This document shows, piece by piece, positions 23,001 to 36,719 of a stretch of DNA of 64,000 nt (positions within the stretch are counted from its first letter, which is position 1; the number at the start of each line of letters is the position of its first letter). A program made the translations under genes and the position numbers. This DNA is from Pohlia nutans. Its lineage: Eukaryota > Streptophyta > Bryopsida > Bryales > Mniaceae. The notes under the pieces were generated by a model, which was given only the letters and a program-made list of their open reading frames with translations, had not been told where the DNA came from and ran no database searches. The DNA is taken from contig CM040102.1 of the NCBI GenBank assembly GCA_022496805.1, positions 22,197,955 through 22,261,954 on the forward strand. Direction: 5' to 3'.

Positions 23001-24587
23001 GGATGCAGCTTCTCGACTTTGCTTCCCAAGTTGGCACATCTCACATGGATAGGAGTTGGAAGATCTTAAATCAGATGGAAATCATGTTGCGTGGATGTGA
23101 TGACTCAAGTTTGTTGCACTGAGAGCATTTAGGTGACCTAATCGGAGGTGCCACAACTAATTCTTGTCTTCTGTGACTGCAAGGGCTTGATCTAGTGATG
23201 GTGTTAGCGAAAGAAGTTGATAGAGTCCATTTCGCTTGACCCGTTCACCAATGGCAACAACCTCAAATCTATATATATAGAGGTTTTACGATGAGAAATT
23301 TAGTTGAATCAAAATAAATTCCTAACCTTTGATCCGTGATTTTTCCTATAGTCAGGAGATTCTGAGTGAAACCAAACACGTACAAAACTTTGGTGAATTT
23401 TATTTCATCGTTATGGGCATAGTCTCGTAATCCTACAATAGGATAGGAGTGACCATTTGCTATATCAATAGCTGAACCACTGCCATGAGTGCTTAATCCT
23501 CTAAATTTTCTTGAGAATCCCGTAATTTGTTTAGATGCACCAGAGTCAACATACTAGGCGTCAGAGTGCTTGATGGTGACGACCTTTGCTTCGGCCATCT
23601 TCTTTGGATTGCTCTCATCTTCTTCTAGGTTATCGTGAGTAGCCTCGACAAAATCTTCATTGCTCTCACTTGAGTTTACCACTGCCTTGGCCGAGCTTCC
23701 ACTCTTCCTTTGGCGTTCTGCAACTCGGCACCCAAGCGCTTTGGTCAGCTCCGAGCACTCCCTCATAAAATGCGGGTTGTTGCCACACCAATGGCACTTA
23801 GATTTTCTAGAATGACCATCATGTCTACTTCTTCCACTTCTGCCTTGTGGTTGGAATCATTACCTGTGCGACTTCTGAATGCTTCGTGTTTTGTACCAAA
23901 TCTCTTATTGTTGGGTACTCTGCTCTTGACAAAATTTGCCTCTGTAGAGGCTCGTTTGGCACTTCAAAGTTCTCTCCTTGCCTCATTGGGAAACTGATCC
24001 CGTAAGCCAACTGACGCCACAAAAGTTTCATAGCTTTCCGGCAGCGCATTCAACACATGTTCAACAAGAATGGAGTCGGGCATGGTTTCTCCGATTGCAA
24101 CAAGCTGGTTGGAGATGTCCCGCACCTCCTTGAGGAAATCAACAATTGATCCTCTCTCTTCCAGTTTCAAATTCTAGATTCTACTCTTCAACAACAATCA
24201 TTTGGCATTGCCTCCAGTCTCGTACAATGCTTTGATGATGCGCCACACCTCTGCGGAGTCTTGCTCTTCCTCGATGTGTGGGACTAAGTCTTCGTCTCCT
24301 ACCGCGAGACAAAAGATTGCCAACGCCTTCTAGTGTCTCCGTGACTGCACCGCCTCTGCTACGGTGCGTTGGTTCCTTGTGGCATCTCCAACTTCATCTA
24401 CCACAACCAGTTGTCCGCGTGTGAGCAATATCGCCTGCCACAGATCTTCCTTCTGCAATACATTACAAATATAGAACTTCCATACCGAGTAATTCTCCAC
24501 ACCGCTCAGCTTCGATGATTCGCCCATGATGACGTGTTCGTGACCTCCCGTCATGACTATCTCCTTCCTGAGCACGATGTTGATCAC
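20060..24587 (-). pseudogene. Copia gag-pol polyprotein remnant
   Basis: Gag begins near 24587 (ENYSVWKFYICNVLQKEDLW) and ends in a CCHC zinc knuckle, CHWCGNNPHFMREC, at 23755-23796. The aspartic protease site DSGAS lies at about 23536-23547 and is immediately preceded by an in-frame TAG two codons upstream. Integrase shows a CEMCQLGKQ zinc-binding part and VIHSDLCGP near 22960. Reverse transcriptase starts near 21560 (AMRQEMESITRNDTWELV), with YHLDVKSTFLND and the catalytic YVDD at 20875-20886. RNase H ends the polyprotein (IYCDNQSSAKIA, TKHIEV). Domains fall in different frames, so several frameshifts have accumulated. No active product is expected. Confidence 0.9.
21810..22142. mobile_element. 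CACTA-type MITE inside the copia element, 333 bp
   Basis: The ends are CACTATAACAAAACATGGTA and its inverse ACCATGTTTTGTTATAGTG, and the inverted similarity runs further inward (AAAAAGAACCGCACTCAA). A CACTA start suggests the En/Spm superfamily. The flanking triplets ATG and AAG differ by one base from a 3-bp duplication. It lies between the integrase and reverse transcriptase parts, so it inserted after the retroelement. Confidence 0.8.
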
Positions 24588-24616
24588 TCAACTATCTGTG
24601 TGTGAGTTCTATTCAA

Positions 24617-24878
24617 TGAAGGAATTCTATTCAGTGGCTCAACTCACACACTGAGTAATACAGAGATAATGTACAACTAAAAACACGAGTCATATATACT
24701 TACTAGAATACAGCTAACTAGTAAATGATCTATTTACTCATAGTAAGTGTATACACCAACTAGTGTCACCTACTATATTAGAGAATACAATCAGATACGA
24801 TTGCTTCTCGACTGTCATGTTACTGTTGCGTTGTTGACACATCGATGAATGTCGGTGGGATGATTCAAGTATCCAACA
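24617..24878 (-). repeat. 5' LTR of Ty1-copia element
   Basis: It begins TGTTGGATACTTGAATCATC on the minus strand. The pairing with 18969-19276 is clear. The boundary near 24617 is approximate because ATTCTATTCA is locally duplicated. Confidence 0.75.
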
Positions 24879-25619
24879 CAACACACGTGTAAACTTTACT
24901 TCCAAACCACTAACTCTTTCTCTCAATTGTTGAAGTATCTCTGGTGCTCTCCAAAACCCTTTCCCCAATAATCCCACCGAGCACTCAAAATCGGTTACAA
25001 CCGTGTTTTTTTTTTCACATGGGTTGGAAGCATTGACCAGGATCAAATTCTCTGCAAACTCTCCCCATATAAGCACATTGGAGGTCTTCAAATCCATATG
25101 CAATACGTCATGCTTCTTATGCAAGGTTCTCATATACTCAGCTATATTGCGCATCAATTCAATGGCTTGTTTAATGGGAAAAGGAGAATTGTTTGTGTGC
25201 TTCATTCGACGATTGTTGAGCAAGCGCAAATCACCCCACCGTCAATACATCACGAATGCAAATCTCAGACTTTTGAGGACTCCATCTCGTATTCGCTGTG
25301 ATAGCTGAAATTACTCATTATTGTAAAACAGAGCACAGCGGATGAAGACGACCTCCTAAAGGAAACGCTTACTCAGGGCCAGGGATTCCTCCAGTAACTA
25401 GAGCTTACAATCACCCAACATTGCCAATATCACCAAAGTTTCTTCGCGTTTTGAGCTGCTACTCCGATCCAACCCCTGCTCTGCCTCAAAAATACCAAGA
25501 CTGTTAGAATGTGCAATTTTGAATCGAAGCATAACATTCTTGAGAACCTGCTTCAGCGCCTTTGCAGAAATGATCGAGATAACTATTTGCATAGCATCTT
25601 GAGTTTTCCCAATGTCCAC
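24879..25619 (-). pseudogene. Protein kinase N-terminal part of split pseudogene
   Basis: One continuous minus-strand frame contains QVLKNVMLRFKIAHSN, then RRMKHTNNSPFPIKQAIELM, the catalytic loop HMDLKTSNVLI, a metal-binding block TDFECS, and GFWRAPEIL of the activation segment. Four in-frame stops break it: TAG after GDCKL, TAG after SKRFL, TAA after NNE, and TGA before RWGDL. The catalytic loop has Met instead of Arg (HMD), and the usual DFG is DFE, so it belongs to a divergent kinase family that may have been weak or inactive even when intact. It continues at 18607-18968 beyond the copia insertion. The 5' end is not found, and a MITE lies just upstream. No introns are visible. Confidence 0.8.
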
Positions 25620-25659
25620 ACTGATTTACACGATCCAGTCATGTGGTCCACACTGTTTC

Positions 25660-26013
25660 TTAACCCTTAAACGTCAAGAGGGCCTGGGCGAGGCAGCCCG
25701 GAAGGAATCTAAATTTTTGAGGAAAAAAAGAAACAAACAAAATGAAAAAAAATTTAAAAATGGCTTTGCTGGCAGCATTGTAGCACTTTTCAATAAAAGA
25801 CCCCAGCTGCACCAACCTCAACTCCTATTCATTTTGATAACATAAAACCGCATATTCATTTTGATAACATAAAACCGCATATTCATTTTGATAACATAAA
25901 ACCGCAAATTTGGAACCTAGATTGCACCAATCCTTGCTTGATTTGGTTGAGAAAATCCACTTTTTCTTCATCATTCTCTCATAAATAAGCCCATGGGGCT
26001 TGCTTCAACATTG
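25660..26013. mobile_element. TTAA MITE, right end eroded
   Basis: It starts TTAACCCTTAAACGTCAAG and continues with GGGCGAGGCAGCCCGGAAGG, as in the elements at 31603 and 62263 (inverted). The right side still has CCATGGGGCTTGCTT, but the terminal GACGTTTAAGGG is lost. Confidence 0.7.
25826..25906 (+). repeat. 27-bp tandem repeat, three copies
   Basis: Three exact head-to-tail copies of a unit starting TATTCATTTTGATAACATA, internal to the MITE at 25660. It is not present in its relatives. Confidence 0.95.
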
Positions 26014-27488
26014 GTACTCAAAACAGGAAGCATGTACAACAGCGGACCTCAGTGTGATTATAAAAACCAAATGTCAATGTGATCAACCCTTTGGAACCCT
26101 AAACCCTAACAGGGTCACACAAGGCGAAGGAACAATTATTAGCAGACCAAAAAATTATTAACTAAAACTGAAATTGATGAAAGAGGCAAGTGCTGGATAC
26201 GAAAATCACAACTACACATCATTCGCAAGCATAGTTATCAATAATTGGTACAAACAGGGACTCGGGATTCAAAAGAAATCACTTTCCAAGCTCAAAAGCT
26301 CAAGAATGGTACACCGACAGTTTGGTATGAGCAGTACCAGTTAGGCGGTTTGAAAACATGCTAGGCGTATGATCATCCTCATCAACCCCTACAAGCGCAA
26401 AGAGGGTTCGGGGAAGAAAGAGGTTCTTTGCATACCATATATCTTACTACTGTATTCCTACAGTACTGCATACTGATGCCTTGCACGTAGATTTCATTCA
26501 TATCGCAACTGTTCTTAGTCTGTTTCACAGACTTCGAACAGACTGCAAGATTTAGGAAAACGATACGCAATATCAAAGATGTTTTCCTCCTAGAAAATAG
26601 AAAAAAATGTGAAAAATGGAGATCCAGAGAATAGGACCACCGTAGCAACACAAAATGCTACTCCATTATACTAAGGCAATTTGATCAATACGCTTTTCCT
26701 GGCCACGTGAGGATACTGTAAGACGCGCAAACATTGGACGTAGTTTTGTCTGAAGTATACCAAGTAATTCAAATTCTAAAATAGAAAGGAAATATTAACT
26801 AGCACGTAGACAACCACTACAACTCGGATAGTTTAAAACCTAGATCCGGTTTAACCTGATCAACACAATACCGACAGTCCAAGAAATAATGGAGAATTCG
26901 AACACATCTCTATAACCAACCAAAAAAAAAAAAAACCAAATCGTTAACTACTATCGAACGTCGGTAAACAAATATAAATACCGCTGCATTCCATATCGCC
27001 GCACGTCGGCAAACAATTACCGCTGAAATTCAAAAGTCCCCGAATCTCACGTTCCACGACAACGAATCCATTCTAACCACATTCCGAAAAGCCTATAACA
27101 AAGACACCATAGGTCACCATGAATTAACCATCCAAAGAAATACCTAGATTTTCACATTCCCACCAGGCCCGTTCTTGTGATAGTAGTGGATTCAAACCCA
27201 CCCAGTCATGTTAAGGAATAATATCTTCCATGTATATGATGATTAGTATGAACTAAAAAAAATGTCATCCTTGCCGGTGCCCCGCCAAAACACACGCGGG
27301 TCACCCGCAAGTAAGATGCTCTCAGAAAAACAAACCATAAAAATGAGTACCGCTGTAGCAACTCTAAAACCCGGCTAAGCACATCGCCCATCACTGACAA
27401 CCAAAGACGCCCAAGCAAAGCCCAGGCAAGTTTCGTTGCAGCATCGTAACTGATAGCAGGCAGCCCAAACCGCTGCTCCGCTCAGTAA
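26014..27488. other. No gene recognised; 3' flank of the SAHH gene
   Basis: Short ORFs only. The right part probably contains the 3' untranslated region of the hydrolase gene, but I found no convincing AATAAA on the minus strand. Confidence 0.4.
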
Positions 27489-29450
<1,962 letters not shown>

Positions 29451-29885
29451 CTCTGCAAGGAATGCGATCCGACCCAACCCTCCTGGATGCGAGAACGGAG
29501 GAGCAGGAGCGAAGCAGCCCCAAATGCAGAGATGGGAGGAGAAGAGAGGAACTGGGAGTGCACAGAGGAAACAGGGGAGCCTGCGAGGCTTCTTAACCAC
29601 AGCAGCGGTGGCCTTGACTTAACCCGGGGATTCGTAGGCCGCGTTCCGGATTCTCGGATCTGGCTTGTTTGCCGTTTTCTCGTAGTCTCGTAGTTTCTTG
29701 TTTTTGCAACTCCAGCTTGACGACACTCTTCTGGTGAATTGGTAGCGTACTGTTGGATTGGTGGATAGGTACAGTAACTCAATGTTGTAGTACATAGATG
29801 ACGACAGTATTCAGGTGCTGATGTGGACCCTTTATTGTTGTTAGAATGTACCCTTTATTGGGCTCTTTTCTTTAGCTTTGATTGT

Positions 29886-30244
29886 CCTAAAACCACCAAC
29901 TTAAGCAATCTGGCCTATTTTTGGCAGTGCTAAATTTGAAGAAAAAAATGTGAAATAGGATTTGATGAGGATTGTGACATCTAGTTCGCATTTGTCAATT
30001 TTATATAAAATTTCAAGGTGGAAAGTAACTTGTGATCCAAATAAGACCTCTAGGTTTTCCCATGTTCACACCATGTGGTACTAACTTTCACTCATAATGA
30101 TACCCAGAACCACCAACTATTTCTTCGCAATGCTTGGCGTGCCATTGGTCTACTTGAATATTGAAATTGGTGGTTTTGAGTCTTAACTGTGGTAGCCCGA
30201 AGAAAGATCTACATGTCATAATTGGGGGAGGTGGTGGTTTTAGG
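29886..30244. mobile_element. MITE with CCTAAAACCACC termini, 359 bp
   Basis: CCTAAAACCACCAAC on the left is mirrored by GGTGGTGGTTTTAGG on the right. Similar words in inverted pairs occur at about 33988-34175. It lies about 440 bp upstream of the hydrolase start. Superfamily not assigned. Confidence 0.55.
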
Positions 30245-31041
30245 AGATCCTACCTTATCTTAACATTCAATAGCCTCTATGAGTGATGCCTTCCCCTAAC
30301 AGAATGATGTGGAATATTCCACCCCACATCGTTAGCTATGGGAGCAAGTGGCATCAAGCATGAGCAATTAACCACGGTGAACAGCGATCGAATGCACTTA
30401 CTCCATCACAATTGAACAATATCCTGTAATTGTTTGTTAGATTCAATAGTCCATTCAATTAAAGATCACTAGTCACTCCATATATAAATGTGGATGAAAT
30501 CAAAAATAGCCTCCTTGACGGCTACTAAATGTTATGCACATAATTTTCAGAAGTGCAATTGTTTCTTCCTCCCATGTTGCACCTTCCCTCTATGCCTTTC
30601 TTTTTTTGTTTGTTCTCCTCCTGCTCGTCAATGTTGCACCATAACCTACTCCAGGAAATACGTGACATGTGTGTCTTTATATCAATGGCTACGCATTCAA
30701 ATTTTATTTTCCATAATTTTTTTGGTACTTCCACTTTTCTCCATGCAAGTGTTGCATCAGACAACTTTTTACTATTTTGATTCACAAAGTATTAGGTCTA
30801 TATCATAAGTTGTGTCACATTACAGCTCGGGACTGCAGTTCCTCGTCGGTTATGTAGTTCCTTTATCGTTCAAGTTTGCAAGATCACTAGAGCTTCTACA
30901 ACAATGCAATGTTTATAAACTCGTTTGAAGCCTCTCAACGTGAACGGTTTTTGGATGTGGTGTGAAGCGAGAATTGGCCACAAAATTGAATACTAACATT
31001 TTGATACATTTTCTAAATTAAGATAGCTTGAACCTTGAGTG

Positions 31042-31082
<41 letters not shown>

Positions 31083-31602
31083 TACATACATATAGAGAAA
31101 GTGAAGGTTTTTTAGAATTTGCATTAGACCCACCACTTTTGCTAGGCTTGATACAAATTTCGGGATATTTCACTTGTGTTGTCACAAAAGAAAAAAATAT
31201 TGTCTACATCATTCTCTCTTCTTGCAACTAAAAAACGTTGAATGTAATCTACGAACATTCTATGATCTACAATACTCAATTTTAAAGCTCTTATTACAGT
31301 AGAAACACCTAAGTTTGTCCTTACACCTATTCATGCACTTTCAACTTGCTATGAAAGTGTCCCACAAAGTACTTTTGAACTATTTCCTTTCTTTAACTCT
31401 CCATGACATGATTGAATTGGAGTTCTATAGGAATTGGTTTTCTTATAAAATGGAACAATTTAAGTGGTATGGGCAACTTCACTTTGAAAATTCATAGCAA
31501 TTACATGGGTTATCCAAAATTATATTTTTTCCCCTGGCAAAGTCATCATTTTCAATTGCTAATACTACACAAATATTCTACCTTGGAAAAAATGCCCCCA
31601 AC
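30245..31602. other. No gene recognised
   Basis: AT-rich DNA with short ORFs and a TA microsatellite. Confidence 0.45.
31042..31079. repeat. TA dinucleotide microsatellite
   Basis: About 19 TA units followed by GCATACATACATA. Confidence 0.95.
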
Positions 31603-31984
31603 TTAACCCTTGAATGTCAAGAGGGCTTGGGCGAGGCAGCCCGGAAGGCATTTAAATTTTCGGAGGAAAAAAATAAAATTAATTTTTTTGGAAGAAACTG
31701 CTTTGCTGGTCAGCCACTGATGTGACATTGTTGCATTGCGGCACTTTTTCAAAAAACGACTTGTACTACCCAACTTCAACTCCTATTTACTCCGACTACT
31801 TTGATTGCTTGTGAAGGATTCCAGAAGCTCCTAAATGAGGGGCAAATTAAGAATCTAAATTAGTTTTTCAATAACTTTCCAATGCACCAATTCTCTCTCG
31901 ATTTGGTTGAGAAAAAACTATTTTTTTTCCTCAAATATTCCTTTCTAAAAGGTCCGTGGGGCTTTTTTGACGTTTAAGGGTTAA
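31603..31984. mobile_element. TTAA MITE, 382 bp, intact ends
   Basis: It runs from TTAACCCTTGAATGTCAA to TTGACGTTTAAGGGTTAA. The subterminal block GGGCGAGGCAGCCCGGAAGG is shared with 25660 and, in opposite orientation, 62263-62639. It has no coding capacity. Confidence 0.85.
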
Positions 31985-32400
31985 GTTGAATTGTTTAAAA
32001 GCATGATTTTAGGTGAATCAATCTTAATTGAAAAAATTCTTCAACGCGTTTGCTCGCCTCTAATGTAAAGAGGGCCTTATACGACAATGAGGTTTTGAAA
32101 TTTTAAACCATAAAGGACCGAAGATTCATGTTTTTGAAATGACAAATTCAAGTGGTCATACTAATATACATATTTGAATGGGTCCAAATAATATACCATT
32201 GAAATTACAGAAGAACATTGCATATGTTGAAAAAAATCCAAAAATTGAACAAAAGATAATCTACATAAAACCTACTTATAACTATTCAAAAAAATATGAG
32301 GCCCCCTTGGGAGGTAAATCAACTGCATGCAAAGATGATTTTGGCAGGGACCCATGTCAAAAGAATTGCATCTGAATGAAGGGGAGGACACATGTAACAT
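31985..32400. other. No gene recognised
   Basis: AT-rich spacer between a MITE and a minisatellite. Confidence 0.45.
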
Positions 32401-32560
32401 CCGTTTGTCATCTGATTGATCGGTCTCACATCTGTTTCATCTGTTTGTCATCTGATTGATCTGTCTCACATCTCTTTCATCTGTTTGTCATCTGATTGAT
32501 CCGTCTCACATCTGTTTCATCTGTTTGTCATCTGATCGATCCGTCTCACATTTGTTTCAT
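32401..32560 (+). repeat. 40-bp minisatellite, four copies plus decayed tail
   Basis: The four copies start at 32401, 32441, 32481 and 32521 and follow the pattern CTGTTTGTCATCTGATTGAT then CCGTCTCACATCTGTTTCAT. Related shorter words (CATTTGTCAT, CATCCGTTTGTCAT) continue to about 32660. Confidence 0.95.
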
Positions 32561-32787
32561 CCGTATGTCATATCTTTAATCCATTTGTCATCCATTTGTC
32601 ATATGTTTTTAATCCATTTGTCCTCCATTTGTCATATGTTTCATCCGGTTGTCATCTGTTTATGAAGAGGGGCTAACTTACGTGTGACTGTGTGACCATT
32701 ACAAGGAGCCCTCTGTCAGTGGCTCATTCATGGAACATACCTCTTGTGATACAAGGGGACAGTGAAGGTGGGAAATATATGGCTCAT

Positions 32788-33037
32788 TAGAGTTATTTGT
32801 AAAGTCCCTCAAAACCCTTCTTTTTTACTTGTAATTTGGAAAGGACAGGATCGGCATGATCTCAGTGTAGACCCAAAATAGAACATTGGATAGATTCAAA
32901 TTTTTATTCATAAAAATTTGGAAGGAAAGAGAAGAATTGGGTAGTGGGGTGGGACCGTGAGGAGGACAACTCTGGTATCAGCTCTGGTCCATGAAAAAAG
33001 GAGGATAAAAGACCGGATGCCTTTACAAATAACTCTA
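32788..33037. mobile_element. MITE with TAGAGTTATTTGTAAAG ends, 250 bp
   Basis: The left end TAGAGTTATTTGTAAAG is the exact inverse of the right end CTTTACAAATAACTCTA. A relative lies at 63267-63628. The duplication is probably TA or longer; superfamily not assigned. Confidence 0.8.
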
Positions 33038-33491
33038 TTAGCAAAAAGGCTTATGGGAATTTTTCTTTTCAGCCTGAAAGGCTACTGCCACTTTGCTTTT
33101 GTTCAACAACAAAGGCTGCTTACCTTGTAGAAGTATGACGAATGGGCTATAGTGGTGGATTTTATTAGGAGCAAAATAGGTGAAGGTTACACGTTGTACG
33201 TTGAAACTTACTTTGAATCTTCACCTGTGTACAATATATGACCCGCCTAGGTTCAAGAAGAGGCGACTTATGGTTTTGGGGGCAGGCGTCAGGGCTAACA
33301 TTGGTAGTTGGCAGCAGGTCACGATAATGTCACTAAAGCTAAGACAGATTCAGCCAACCTGGCAATCAGGCCATGCATCATGCAACGGTGGAAAGCATCA
33401 GGCGATTATTCCATTATTTTTTAATTTTTTTCCTTTGTTGTGATTAGCCACATGAAAACAAATGTAGCCACCTGACTAAAATTCGCTCACT

Positions 33492-33740
33492 TTAACCCCT
33501 GTAAGGTTTTCATCTTCTGGATACGGTTGAGATACAAAGGAAGTGGTTGAATTAATAAAGGAATTATAGTTTGCAATCAATCTAAAAATTTGCAGAAGTG
33601 ATGCCTATAAGGGTTTCTGGTGGCCATGATTTTTTTCAGATTTTTTGCAAACTAACTTATGAAGTAATACAACAGATGTACATCAAATTCAAAATCAAAG
33701 CACAGGGACACATATGTCCTCGCTTGCTCACAAGGGTTAA
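33492..33740. mobile_element. TTAA MITE, imperfect ends, 249 bp
   Basis: It begins TTAACCCCTGTAAGG and ends CTCACAAGGGTTAA, with TTAA on both edges. The interior is unrelated to the other members. Confidence 0.55.
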
Positions 33741-36153
33741 CTTCACTTGAAGGGGATCCCTGGTACAGTAGTTCAATTCAAGTACTTGTTATTTCTGTGT
33801 TTGCTATAAGTGCTGATTGAATAGTGAAAACTGTACTTCTGAAATAACAAGGGTCCATGGACGGTTCAGTTTGTTGGAGAAAGTTGTGCATGGGACAAGA
33901 GAGGATCTTTTTTGAATTGGAAATGAGCCTTTCAGTGCTTTCTGGGTCATTATATATTAGATTAAGTACACGTAAGGTAGAGGTACCTAAAACCACCACC
34001 AACCTAAAACCACCAACTTCTACACCATTCCTTCATTTTAGGGAGGAAATGTAAGTTGTCAGTACATGACTTAACTTTTGAGCAATTTATGCATAAGTCA
34101 TGTGATCAAAGTCTACATTTCCTTCCTGAAATGAAAGAGAGGTGTAGAAGTTGTGGTTTTAAGTGTCGTGGTGGTAATAGGTTATCCAACCTTAGTCATG
34201 AAATCATTTACATTTCACATCAATATCTTCCATTTAGTTTTCATTGTGTTTTTCATAGTTCTCATGATGTTCCCAAAAGCGTTGCATGACATTCCCTATT
34301 GTTCCCTTCATGTTTCCTAATGTACCCAAAGTTCTCATATTCTTTTACGTTCCCAATTGATTCCCATGTTTCCAATGCAATATGGTTTAGGAATTTATTG
34401 GAAACATGGGAATAATGTATTCAATGCCAATAATTTCTGAACACGGTAGTCATTCTAGCACGTAAATCTAGGTAGACCATAGATAGCTTATCATTTTGGT
34501 CAAACAAATAAAGGCTCTATGATGTGCTTAGATTTGTGTTTTAAAATGAATGTTGTGTCTAAAAGCTATTGGCATTGAGTACGTCATGGGAATTGGGTGC
34601 TCCTGCCTTAGTCATGTTTTTTCAAAGGTGCCTATGGTCCTAGGAAGGGCATTGGGCTTAGGATGTCACTTTTTGGTTGCTTTATGTGTGTGAATTATAG
34701 TAGCAAAAAATTTGTAAGGATTGTGGATTCATGTTCTAAAAATGAGTTTTCATGCTTCTACCGAACCCTCGGGTGAGACTCATTAGGCCCAATACGAAGT
34801 GAATTATTTTTAGGGTAATTTTTCATTCATTCGCTGAGAAATATCTTATTCAATTTTCATTTCTTGTGATATTTAATATTTCCACGTGACTTTTGATCCT
34901 AAACTTTGTTTGTTACATCCTATTTAGCTTTACATTGTTAAAAGTTTCAACATTGATATATCACAAGATGATTCCATTCTCCTCCTTTTGCAATTTCTGA
35001 TGATTTTTTTGAAGGGAAGTGTTGTAATTTGTACTTGGGTAGGTTGTTTACAAAAATCTTAAATCTGCATGAATTTGGATTATTTTCAATAACATTTTCT
35101 ACACTACTCAATTATACCACCTTACAATTTCTGAAAATTTCAGTACATGCTATTTTTAATTATCTTATAACAAATCTGACCATAGCATAGGGTATTATAA
35201 ATCTTGGAAAAAAATTCCAACTTAAGCTTTGGAAGATTAGAATAAACATTTTACATATATTAAAAAATGAAAAATAATAATAAACCCTTGTGTTTTATTT
35301 CACATGAGTTTTTTCAGTATGCAACATTATTTGATTAAAAATTGCATTAAAATGTTTTGAAAATTTTAATCCAACAGTATGCTAAAATTGAGTTCAACTA
35401 CAAAAATATGTATAATGATTTAATTCTCTTATCTTAATTTAATTCCTAAAGGCTTTGAGGTATTTTTGTCCAAAAACACACCAGAATTGCCATTTTTAAT
35501 TATTGTAGTACCATAGTTGGGATGCCTTCCCATGAAAAAATATTTAATATTTTTTAAATAAGGTTTTTTCCTCAAAAAATGAATTTGTGGGGTTTTTTTT
35601 ATATAGCAAAATAAGATTAGAAATGGCCCCAAATGACCCAAAATAGTTTAGAAATAGCAGAATATAGTTGAAAATAATACATCCTATTTTTTCTTTTTCG
35701 GCCTCATAATTTTTGATTTTTTACATTCTTTATTTTTTGAATTATTTTTTGACAACCCAACTATGGTAATACCTTAAGGGTCCTTAACTTTTTTGGGCTT
35801 AAAAACATCAGTGTTTTTGATGTGTTATAGGTCTAAATGTAAGTGAGGTATAGAAATCTCAACCATACAATCTTGTAACATACATGTTGTAGATCATATG
35901 AATCAATTTTGGGATTGTTTTGAGATCATAATGTTTTAGTGCACAACTCTCTGTAATTTTCACATCCCTAATCTAAATAATGATCCAAATAGAATGAATC
36001 AAAGTTTCAATGTGTATATAAATGTAATTCATACAAAATATGTTTTCATTTTTTTAATTTAGGCTTTTACTTGTTTTAGCTACTTTTATAAATGATTTGA
36101 GGTGGGTATTTAGTATACAATGCACGATAATTTTGTATGTTTTTTTTTCTATT
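33741..36153. other. AT-rich region, no gene recognised
   Basis: At about 33988-34175 the words CCTAAAACCACCAACTTCTA and TAGAAGTTGTGGTTTTAAG form an inverted pair, possibly a relative of the MITE at 29886. The rest holds only short ORFs. Confidence 0.4.
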
Positions 36154-36308
36154 TTAACCCTTAACTGCCCAATGGATAGAATTTAAAATTCATGATGTTC
36201 AACTTTGATTCATACATCAAGTTCAAAATATCCCTTTTAGTTGCATTTTATAATGCATCTTTACAAAACTGCCAAATTTGAAGAGGAACAAGGACGTTTA
36301 GGGATTAA
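36154..36308. mobile_element. Short TTAA MITE, 155 bp
   Basis: It begins TTAACCCTTAACTGCCC and ends GGACGTTTAGGGATTAA. The internal block TTGCATTTTATAATGCATCT is shared with 36720-37280 and, inverted, with 63925-64000. Confidence 0.75.
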
Positions 36309-36336
36309 ACATCATATATTAGTGTAGTTATTGGTG

Positions 36337-36617
36337 TCACCGCAATAGTCCACCCAACTATGGGTGGGGTCCTTGGACCTTGTTGTATAGGTACCTCAAA
36401 GCCCTTTGGGGGATACCATGTCCGGTATTTTCAAGGCACTAGTGGCTAGCTAGCTAGTAGTGTGTCACTATAGTGTCCATCCTCGAAAGGGGAGAGTAGT
36501 ATTGTCCCAATTTCCCCTTGTCCGGTGAGCATCGAGTCATTAGGATTACGAACGGACACTTTATTCACGCCGGCCCTTTCCTAAAAAGGAACTGGAGTTT
36601 CTATCTATCTATCTATC
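36337..36617 (+). mobile_element. 5'-truncated SINE with 12-bp target duplication
   Basis: The body matches the 3' part of the SINE at 37974-39918 (GGGGATACCATGTCCGGTAT-type block, CGAACGGACAC, CTATCTATC tail). TAGTTATTGGTG flanks it exactly at 36325-36336 and 36618-36629. Long target duplication, 5' truncation and a simple-repeat tail are hallmarks of LINE-type retrotransposition. Confidence 0.85.
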
Positions 36618-36719
36618 TAGTTATTGGTGGATATCATTTATCAAGCATTGAGTGTTACATTGATTGATGAATTGTTGATTGAGTGACAATTCATTTAAAA
36701 AAATTATTGAGGGTGCTTT

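Larger units (their letters stand above)
18969..24878 (-). mobile_element. Degenerate Ty1-copia LTR retrotransposon, 5.9 kb
   Basis: The order on the minus strand is LTR, gag, protease, integrase, reverse transcriptase, RNase H, polypurine tract, LTR. Integrase upstream of reverse transcriptase defines the Ty1-copia superfamily. The target duplication is 5 bp with one mismatch (CGACA/CAACA). LTR differences, stops and frame changes indicate an old, inactive insertion. It is inserted in a protein-kinase gene and itself contains a CACTA-type MITE. I did not find a standard methionine-tRNA primer site next to the 5' LTR, so that boundary is less certain. Confidence 0.9.

Noticed and set aside
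32401..32660. CRISPR-like array
   Set aside because: Units are contiguous 40-mers without unique spacers, in plant nuclear DNA.
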